From assembly GCA_016617855.1 (NCBI GenBank), contig JAECUM010017308.1, positions 16,156-80,155 on the forward strand: a DNA stretch of 64,000 nt, written 5' to 3'. Source of the stretch: Megalonaias nervosa. Taxonomy: Eukaryota > Mollusca > Bivalvia > Unionida > Unionidae. This document shows, one piece after another, positions 56,813 through 64,000 of this stretch (position 1 is its first letter; each line of letters starts with the position of its first letter). A model generated the notes under the pieces. It did no database searches and was not told the DNA's origin. It saw only the letters and a list, made by a program, of their open reading frames with translations. The position numbers and the translations under genes are program-made.

Positions 56813-58655
56813 ATGTTAAAATTGCGAGATATTGCTAAAAAGAACATTATCAAAACAGAAAAAAATTGCTTCAGCATTTTCAGGTTATGATAATAGTTAC
56901 AAACTTGATGATCAAAATATTTTAGCAAATTTTAATTCCACAAGTTTATTTCATCTTTTGCAACCAGTTATAACTCAAGAACTTGCGGCTCATAAAAGTA
57001 TCAAACTAATAGTACAATATCATACGATTTTATCAAAGTTACATGCAGTTGAGGATGTACTTGATGTAATTTTTGAAACAAAAAGTTTTGACAGCGAAAT
57101 TTCAGAACCATATCTAACAGCTAAATCAAGAAAAATATTAACTGGAACAAACATTGCCATGGTCGCCAATGAAATACATCAAGAAACAAACAAAAAATTA
57201 GAAGAATTTACTGCATCAGGATCGGGTTGGAAATTTGAAATGATAAAAGAAGTTTTATTTCTCACAGCAAAATATAACGTGCTTCCCTCAAAAAATTAAA
57301 AACAAAAAATGCTGTATAAATATCAGAAACAATGATAACAGATGTTTTCAATGGTCAATTTTATCTCCAAAACATTCTCAGTGTGATCACCCCGGCAGAA
57401 TTGAAAAGTATTTGCCATACAAAGACGAACTAAATGTTTTAGGAATAACTTTTCCAGTAGCAGAAAATCATATACCAAGGTTTGAAAAACAAAACAGTAT
57501 CTCAGTAAATGTTTTCGGACTAGATAAGCAAGAAAACGTTTACCCGAGATATATCTCAGAAAATGCTACACAAAATACAATAAATTTATTATTTTATCAG
57601 GGACATTATTGTTGGATAAAAAAACTTTAATGGCCTAGTTGGCAGACAGTATAGTAAAAATAAAAATAAAAAATATTTCTGTTATAGATGTCTGCAGGGT
57701 TTTTCTGGCGAGGGAATACTGGAAAAGCATCTCAAATACTGTGTCAACGTTCAAAGAATAACTATGCCTGGCGAAAAAGAAAAAATATTAAAATTTAAAA
57801 ATTATGATCATAAACTAAATATTCATTTTTGATTTCGAGTGTCTACTCGTTCCTGTGCTTGGAGCAGAAAATAATCCAAATAAATCAAGTACTAGAAAAA
57901 TACAACAACATATTCCTTGCGGAGTAGCTTATAAAGTAGTTTGTTGCGCTAACGATAAATTTTCAACTCCGATAAAGCTATATAGAGGTGAAAATCCTGC
58001 TATGGCTATTAAAAAATTTAATAGACGAAGTTAATAAAATTTCTAACAGATTATTTAAAACAGCTCCGATAAAAATAACATCTAAACAACAACTCGATTT
58101 CGATGAGGCAGTTAATTATCATATTTGTGAAAAGTTGCTGGTAGACTCCAACGGAGTCTGCGATAAGGTGCGAGATCATTGTCATTTCACAGGCCAATAT
58201 CGTGGAGCAGCTCATAACAGTTGTAATTTAAAATTTCATGCTCCTGATTTTATTCCTGTAGTTTTCGTGGCTATGACAGTCATATCATTGTAGAAGCATT
58301 TGGTAATGAAAATATTAAAGCTAAACTAAAATTAAATAACGTAATAAAATGTATTCCAAATAATTTTGAAAAGTATATGTCGGTGACGCTTGGTAAATTA
58401 CGTTTTCTTGACAGTCTGCAATTTATGGCAGCATCATTAGACGAGCTTGTAAACAGCGCTACAAGCGCCTGTATCAATTTCGCTAACCTAAAAAGTCGCT
58501 TTGGTGAAAACTATATCAATTTGACCAAAAAAGGTATCTTTCCTTACGAGTATCTCGACGACTGGAGCAGATTTAATGAAACTTCTCTTCCTGATAAAGA
58601 TAATATGACAATTTTCATGATCCGATCAGCCAACAACAGTATACAAAAATTAATA
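56813..58655 (+). pseudogene. Protein-primed-type family B DNA polymerase, exonuclease half only
   Basis: ATG 56813 leads after about 15 codons and A-run shifts into an open frame to 57299 (SGSGWKFEMIKEVLFLTAKY). After a stop the next piece has KCCINIRNNDNRCFQWSI near 57310, YCWIKK, and a CxxC...C zinc motif (YFCYRCLQGFSG). The exonuclease motif I DFE is at 57831-57839. An A6 run (58011-58016) shifts to a frame with DHCHFTGQYRGAAHNSCNLK. A further shift gives GYDSHII (Exo II region) and FPYEYLDDWSRFNETSLPDK. There the homology ends at about 58600: no palm motifs (SLYP, DTDS) follow, so the polymerase half is deleted. It would have copied the viral genome. At least five frame breaks and stops; not functional. 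Confidence 0.82.
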
Positions 58656-58842
58656 TAGACTTAGACAGGTCGAAGGTTTTTGTAAAAGGTAGTAAGTATC
58701 TTCTAAGTAAGATAGCAATGAAAGAACTATTTGAATGTTGTCGAAAAGTAACCGGTAGAATTAAATTTTATTTGTATGATTATGACAATAAATCATACTT
58801 AATAGCGAATGTTGAAATATGGTTCATTGGTCAAGAAATATA
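58656..58842 (+). other. Open segment after the polB break, unknown origin
   Basis: From about 58650 a frame reads INIDLDRSKVFVKGSKYLLS and stays open to a stop at 58840-58842. It has no ATG at its start and is in a different frame from the preceding polB piece. It might be the remnant of another viral gene joined by the deletion that removed the polymerase domain. Confidence 0.35.
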
Positions 58843-59110
58843 ACTCTGTATACCATATCTGTTTTTAAAAGGGAGATAATACTGTTCCAGCTAAGTTTAA
58901 AATCTATTGTAGTTATCGAACATAGCATATACTGTTTCGTATTTTTATTTTATTTTTGGCTAATGAAATGTATAAAGTTGTATCTAAAATTTGATAGTAA
59001 TTTTAAGACCTAAATCCTTGGTGGCAGTTCTGTATTTACCGAAATGACTAGCAATTCCTCTTGCATAAATGTTAGTAGATAGCCTTATATAAACATAGTT
59101 ACTGTAGATT
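58843..59110. other. Unassigned sequence inside viral element
   Basis: No gene recognised between the last viral-looking frame and the MITE at 59111. Confidence 0.4.
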
Positions 59111-59310
59111 CTCGCTTATAAGTTGAGTCCAACTGCAAACTGCACAGACCTAAATATGCTGTCGTATATTGCACCAGCAGATCTTGGTCTGCGCAGTTTT
59201 GCTAGGAGTAATCAGTAAAACAAACAAGATAAACTCTGATCTGCAGGCGCATAATGCTATGGCAGATTTTTATCTTTTTGTCTGCAGTTAGCCTCGACTT
59301 GTAAGCGAGT
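59111..59310. mobile_element. MITE-like 200-bp element nested in the viral element
   Basis: The ends are imperfect inverted repeats: ctcgcttataagttgagtcc at 59111-59130 and, reverse-complemented, gcctcgacttgtaagcgagt at 59291-59310, with extended pairing (aactgcaaac / gtctgcagtt). The interior carries further short inverted repeats (gatctt...gatctg). Non-coding. Confidence 0.65.
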
Positions 59311-59626
59311 ATATATGCTATGTCATTTACGTAAAAACCCATTTACAAAATATTGATTATTTCTCGCAGAGTCTGTTTGTAATGTGTAGTCATTCAGCCA
59401 ACTCATTGACATTACTGATTAGTATCCTTGGTAACGGTCGATCTTATACAGCCTCTGTATTCAGCCAACATTAGGATTTCATTTTTCTGTACAAACATAT
59501 TTATATGGAATCAAAAATCATGTATTTCTCGATTTATTTATAATAACGTTTTTCAGAATCAGAAAATGTAATGCAAAATTTCGTGTTTTCAAAATCAGAA
59601 AATGTAATGCTGTTTGGTAACTATAT

Positions 59627-59633
<7 letters not shown>

Positions 59634-59695
<62 letters not shown>
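59634..59695. repeat. (TA)n microsatellite
   Basis: About 31 TA units. Confidence 0.95.
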
Positions 59696-59697
<2 letters not shown>

Positions 59698-59699
59698 AA

Positions 59700-59790
59700 A
59701 ATCCTGTGGTCGATTGCTGACGCGTTGGATTCTCATGCTCGAGGTCCTGAGTTCTATTCTCGTGACCGGCACATTGCCGGCGAGGGCGAA
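59700..59790 (+). repeat. tRNA-like SINE head, Met(CAT)-like
   Basis: tggtcgattgctgacgcgtt ... ctcatgctcgaggtcctgag ... ttctattctcg resembles a tRNA with box A and box B, and a possible CAT anticodon. The acceptor stem does not pair, and it is followed by repeat DNA, so it is a SINE or retropseudogene head rather than a tRNA gene. Confidence 0.5.
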
Positions 59791-59840
59791 ATTATGCCAA
59801 AATTCTCTAATTTAGTGGGGGCTCCGCCGCACCTTCTGCG

Positions 59841-59946
59841 TTCAACAGAAATTTGTACACTCTCCACCATGTCACTTGGTGGGTGTGTGTTTCTTTTTAC
59901 ACTCCCCAGGTTGATTATGGGGGAGAGTGTGCAAATTTCTGTTGAA
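59841..59946. repeat. Hairpin with 25-bp arms
   Basis: Arm 59841-59865 (ttcaacagaaatttgtacac plus tctcc) pairs with 59922-59946 with one mismatch. The spacer of 56 bp is G/T rich. It could fold into a stable stem or be a very small foldback element. Confidence 0.8.
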
Positions 59947-59981
59947 TGTAGAAAAGGCCCGTTTGTATGTGTCGTCCCTGT

Positions 59982-60130
59982 AAATATTACTGTAAATATA
60001 TGTAAATACGTTACTGTAAATACGTTACTGTAAATACATGTAAATATGTTACTGTAAATATATGTAAATACGTTACTGCAAATACGTTACTGTAAATATA
60101 ATTGCTGTAAATATGCTTGTTATAAATACG
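59982..60130. repeat. Short-period tandem repeat (gttactgtaaatac)
   Basis: About ten imperfect 14-bp units, with every few units extended by atgtaaatac. Confidence 0.85.
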
Positions 60131-60156
60131 CTACTGTAATTAAGATTCTGTGTTTT

Positions 60157-60490
60157 GTGCTGTCCGTAAGATAAGTTTATATGTAACCTCTGATCTTGCT
60201 AGGATGTTCTTTGACAACCTAGGGGGTCACATGGGGTTGTATAAAACTGTGCTGTCCGTAAGATAAGTTTATATGTAACCTCTGATCCTGCTAGGATGTC
60301 CTTTGGCAACCTAGGGGGTCACATGGGGTTGTATAAAACTGTGCTGTCTGTTTCGTCTGATTTTGAATTTCCTCTGATCCTGCTAGGATGTCATTTGGCA
60401 ACCTAGGGGGTCACATGGGGATTAATTCAAATGCCCTTGAACTTGCTAGGATGTTGTTTGACAACCTAGGAGTTCACATGGGGTTGTGCT
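60157..60490. repeat. 92-bp tandem repeat, about 3.7 copies, next to the right TIR
   Basis: Units begin gtgctgtccgtaagataagt at 60157, 60249 and 60341. The core gctaggatgt ... acctagggggtcacatgggg occurs four times, the last in a shorter unit. The array ends about 90 bp before the right TIR. Confidence 0.88.
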
Positions 60491-60580
60491 GTGATTATAT
60501 GTTTTGTAAAAATATTTTATTATTATGATTTAGAAATATTTTTTACTTTTACTGTTTTATTTATGGTAGTAATATCATTC

Positions 60581-60852
60581 ATCAACCATGTTGTCAATAA
60601 ATGTCATTGGGTCATCTGACCAACCTCATCTCTCCAAAATTTAGGGGGGTGAGGGTTCTGGTCTAGAATCCTCTTTGGGTTTCAAAATTTCATCATTTTC
60701 TGAGATAAAAATTTGGAGGAGGGTGGTTTTTTGAGGGAGATGGGGTCTCTGAGGTGGTGAAGAAATGTTAGAATATATTTATTTTTGAGGGGAGTGAGGG
60801 TTTCTGGCCTAAAAACCTCTTCGGCATAAATACCTCATTTACATCTACTACT
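60581..60852. repeat. Right terminal inverted repeat of viral element
   Basis: Reverse complement of 45755-46024 with about 93% identity by eye. The outer tip is catctactact at 60842-60852. The difference between the two copies gives a rough measure of age since insertion, if they were identical at that time. Confidence 0.92.
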
Positions 60853-60950
60853 TCAATTCTTAGTTTCGTACCTTCCCTTGGCCATGTCTGAAATAAAAGT
60901 GTTGGACAAAGTTTGACTAAATTTTCCTCCTAGTTCCTCCATTAAATCAA
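60853..60950. other. Right flank of viral element
   Basis: Short unique stretch between the right TIR and the family 2 SINE; it includes the left copy of the SINE's target duplication (cattaaatcaa, 60940-60950). Confidence 0.5.
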
Positions 60951-61281
60951 GCACCGCTCCGGTGGTCTAGTGGTTAGAGCATCCGCCTCGGATGCGGGAG
61001 GTCGTGGGTTTGAACTCCGGCCGAGTCATACTAAGACTTATAAAACTTGCACTAACAACAGCCTAGCTAGGAGCTCAGCATTAAGAGGTTAGTGTTATTA
61101 CTGGTCGGCCTGGTATCAGGATAATGTGACTGGGTGGGACATCATGCTACATGTCTGCGGCATGATACCCCAGTGCTAGACATCACTGTAAACTGTCACA
61201 CTGCAGACATCGTAGCGATATGACTGCAAAATTGTTAAAGCTACGTTAAAATTCTAAATCACACACATACACACGCACATT
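60951..61281 (+). repeat. tRNA-derived SINE, family 2, copy 2
   Basis: Well-preserved head: ccgctccggtggtctagtgg ... gcctcggatgcgggagg ... gggtttgaactccgg, followed by the body shared with 39314-39630. Flanked by cattaaatcaa at 60940-60950 and 61282-61292. The anticodon loop reads ctCGGat. The tRNA part is followed by SINE body, so it is not annotated as a tRNA gene. Confidence 0.92.
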
Positions 61282-61787
61282 CATTAAATCAATATCGTAG
61301 TACCTGCTATGAGCAATATACTAAAATTAAATTTTAAAAGTTTGTTATTTATCATTGGTATATCATGACTGAATAATATACTTTCTTTTAAAGTGGAAGT
61401 TTTGTTCCTCCTGTATGGTGGTTACCTATGTTTTACGGTCCGAAAAGCTCCAGCGCACTTCAACGAGAGCAAGCATATCACGTGGTCTATTTACAATGCC
61501 GTCATCCTTGGTACATTCATGGCTGTGATGCTGTAAGTAGTCCCTGAAAATCTCAAACAATATATGCAGTGGGGTAGTGGTTATATGATCCTTGTGTGTG
61601 TTTAGCATACTATGAAAAGGTTTTGTTGGAATATTGATGAAATACTAACCCAGACTAAATTAATCCATGTAAGAGGATGTAAAATAGTGGTTCGAGTGTT
61701 TTTATTTGGAAACGGGAAGCATCTGCCCATTTAAATGTTGTAGTACTCGTTGACAAATGTGCAAGCGGCAACTTTTGAAATTATTGT

Positions 61788-61810
61788 TATTATTATTATT
61801 ATTATTATTA
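61788..61810. repeat. (TTA)n microsatellite
   Basis: Short trinucleotide run. Confidence 0.85.
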
Positions 61811-61940
61811 CAGTCATGGGGTACATTATATGAGCTTTGCAGTATTCCTTCAAACGTATTTTTCTTTCAAAAGTAGTGACCCTTAGTGTTTCATGATTTA
61901 GTCACTTTCTGTTTGCTTATTTATAAACAATCCTCCCGTC

Positions 61941-61990
61941 TTTTTTTTTTTTTTGCTTTTTTGTTTGTTTTTTTTTTTTATTTTTTTTTA
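61941..61990. repeat. T-rich homopolymer tract
   Basis: About 50 bases almost entirely T, broken by gc and g interruptions; possibly the tail of a minus-strand retroposon. Confidence 0.7.
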
Positions 61991-64000
61991 GTTTAGATTT
62001 GATTTCCATGTGTCACTTCCTGTATAGAAAAAAGAGATGTTTGTTTCTGTCCACGAGTATAGTCTCGTTCAGACTTCGCGTGACTCTGCGAGATATCCAC
62101 CATACAAGGTGTGATAAATACTTCAGTGATTGCTGTTACAAACAGAAGACGCTTCGGTGGAACTTTTTAGAAGCTGGGACTAACAAACCTCTTATGCTAC
62201 TTTCAAAGCTGGGACTTAAGTCCCAGTATGTTAGTATCAGGTAGAAAAACACAACAAAGGCATTCCTATCTGCAAGCTTATCTAGACCTGCTTTCTGCAA
62301 TCATTATGCCAAAATTCTTTTGTAATAATAAGGAATATTATTACACATCAGTTTTTTTTTTTAACAGACCCCGATGCACGAGTCGAATCTGAATCAGCCA
62401 CACTCGGACACTCATCGGACTTTTTCGCATTCAAATGATTTTCCTTTTTTATAAAAGTCGGATATTAAACAGTGACCATTTTGAACTGCCGTTATGCATG
62501 TTCACTGACGCCACAACTATTCGATTGCCTGCCATCACTAAAAGTAACCTAAGCAGTAGTTTGAGGCTATCTAAACTTAATGAATTCTCCCTATTTTTAA
62601 TTCAAAGTTCAGGATTAACAATTTTTAAAAAAAACTGTCAGTTATTTAAATCATAGTTGAAACGTCTTGAAAAATTATTTTCAACGTCAGTATTTCATTC
62701 TGGAGATATATTCTTCTTTGTTCGTTCGCTAAAATCATTCCAATTTGGGAAATATCTTTAAGATTTGTCCACAGAGGTGCAGTTATTCGACTCGAATATG
62801 AAAGAGACGATGATTATCCGCATGACTCGGCCAATAAAACTGTTATTTTTTTTAACTTATTTTTTTTCTAACTCAGCAGATGACGCCATCTCGTCATTAC
62901 AATGCCGTATTATGTCACTTCATTTCATCAGCAAATCAAATGAAATATTTCAAACTTTTGGTAAAGCCATGTCCTAGCATTACAAGGAAAACTGTTTAAT
63001 TTCCAGACCGTCGTTTGGAGGAGTTCTCACGGAGCCACTCGAGAGGTCCAGTTGTACGATAGTATCCACGAGTACCTTGTTGCCAACATAAAGCGTTTAC
63101 GCTTGCAGAAAACGTAAATCGACTTCATGAAGAAGTCATGAGTTGAACGCACACCTTCAACATAGATCTGCCGGCGCATTATGCGACTGTAGGTCTGGAT
63201 CATTGCTGTCAGCATTTCTCGCGTTAAACACGAAGCATTACGGTTGGTCATAAAAAAAAAAAATTATCAGGGAGGGTCGCTGACGGTTGATTTAGTAGAA
63301 TTTATCATATGTATTCGTGTAGGATGTGAGATCCCGCTTAAAGGGTTATAATTTGTGGGCACGAACGAGACTTTCAATGGTTGATGGGTCTAAATCAACA
63401 ACGTGGGTTTTAAAGAAAATGGGACCACACTGACACAAATGCAGCATTAAAACGGCAAAGTGTCCAATTATGATGTTCGAAAGAAAGAACGCATAAGATT
63501 TCGTTAAACTAAAGAATTCAGAAATGTGGTGTAAACGAAGAAAGGACATACGATACGTTTAGATCAAGAAAATTTGTTTTAAAAACTTTCCACGAGAAGG
63601 GTAGCATGTGTGTGGTTGAAAAACATGAATGAAACGTAGCTATCACAAAACTATCCGTTTTAGAGAAGCGAACAAAAAGATGATGTCCCGAGTAAAACTT
63701 GTAATATTGCAAGTACAAATTTGGACCGATTGCTAGAAGAAAAAATAAAGTAACTTCTACCGAAGAAACTACTGAAATGTTTTACACATCTATTCAAATC
63801 AAATAATACATAAAAGAGACGGCTCCCCGCCCATTTGTTGTTACCTAAGTTTGTAATACACTAGTAAACTATACTCTCGAAGAAGACATATGGATGATAT
63901 TTGATCACTGCAATCAATTTTCAGCATTATTTTAATCATCCGTATTAGCAATATTGATTTAACCATGTTACAGTCTGGCTTTTGTGGTACTATATAGATG

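Larger units (their letters stand above)
45755..60852. mobile_element. Endogenous adintovirus / Maverick-Polinton element with TIRs
   Basis: A 15.1-kb unit bounded by about 270-bp terminal inverted repeats whose outer tips are agtagtagatg and catctactact. It contains the hallmark set of Maverick/adintovirus genes: A32-type packaging ATPase, penton- and hexon-like capsid proteins, adenain-type protease, PLA2, retroviral-type integrase with chromodomain, and PolB. Accessory genes include a fibre-like repeat protein and an HNH endonuclease. No 5-6-bp target duplication was found by eye at the tips (gcactc left, tcaatt right). Frames are broken at many points, polB is truncated and the right 2 kb holds host-type repeats, so this is a fossil copy of a virus-like element in a host chromosome. 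Confidence 0.9.
61282..64000. other. Host DNA, no gene identified
   Basis: Contains (TTA)n at 61788-61810 and T-rich runs at 61941-61990. Several open frames (61999-62244 plus, 62765-62977 plus, 63027-63251 minus) are coding-like in parts. The minus-strand frame at 63027-63251 (CLTREMLTAMIQTYSRIMRR...) has balanced composition and could be an exon, but no domain or clear splice pair was recognised. Confidence 0.35.

Noticed and set aside
59518..59772. 84-residue ORF with Tyr-Ile repeats
   Set aside because: Translation of the (TA)n microsatellite.
45755..60852. Target-site duplication for the viral element
   Set aside because: Flanking bases gcactc and tcaatt do not match and no shift of the tip by a few bases gives a convincing 5-6-bp duplication.
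60954..61030. tRNA gene (CGG anticodon)
   Set aside because: Head is tRNA-like, but it continues into a SINE body and is flanked by a target-site duplication.

Overview
This is AT-rich eukaryotic nuclear DNA, most likely from a marine invertebrate and plausibly a mollusc; the species cannot be read from the window. The signs are multi-exon genes with GT-AG splice sites, C2H2 zinc-finger paralogues, tRNA-derived SINEs flanked by target-site duplications, many (TA)n and (TTA)n microsatellites, MITE-like hairpins, a Ty3/Gypsy remnant, and two pieces of endogenous Maverick/Polinton-class virus (adintovirus-like).

Layout. 1-1329: a fragment of one adintovirus-like element that runs off the left edge (integrase N-terminus, zinc-ribbon/PLA2 protein, packaging ATPase). 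1330-35800: host DNA holding two direct paralogues of a three-exon C2H2 zinc-finger gene, about 20-21 kb apart. Paralogue A is at about 4.1-14.6 kb and carries a 1-nt deletion between its acidic N-terminal part and its finger array. Paralogue B is at about 25.5-35.3 kb and is fully open; its proposed exons join in phase. 35.8-45.7 kb: repeats, including SINEs, a 75-bp-arm inverted repeat, a 39-bp minisatellite, and a Ty3/Gypsy remnant (gag, protease region, integrase) whose gene order suggests the Gmr1-like group.

45755-60852: a 15.1-kb endogenous adintovirus/Polinton bounded by about 270-bp terminal inverted repeats. From left to right it holds a hydrophobic protein and a fibre-like repeat protein (both -), then on + the packaging ATPase, a coiled-coil protein, a helical protein, a penton-like capsid protein, a glycine/alanine-rich virion-type protein, a hexon-like major capsid protein with no identifiable N-terminus, a pVI-like protein, a short basic/hydrophobic pX-like peptide, an adenain-like protease, a zinc ribbon, and a PLA2-integrase-chromodomain gene. 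After these come an unknown gene (-), a small ORF (+), a tandem-HNH endonuclease (-) and a PolB gene (+) that keeps the exonuclease half but has lost the polymerase half. The right 2 kb up to the TIR is host-type repeats.

Together the genes form a virion-building set (ATPase, capsid proteins, protease, membrane-active peptides, PLA2) with integration and replication modules. Most reading-frame breaks fall on A/T runs of 6-9 nt, so part of the apparent decay could be homopolymer indels. Truncated polB, the missing hexon start and a nonsense codon show that the copy is nevertheless defective. 60.95-64 kb returns to host DNA with one more SINE.
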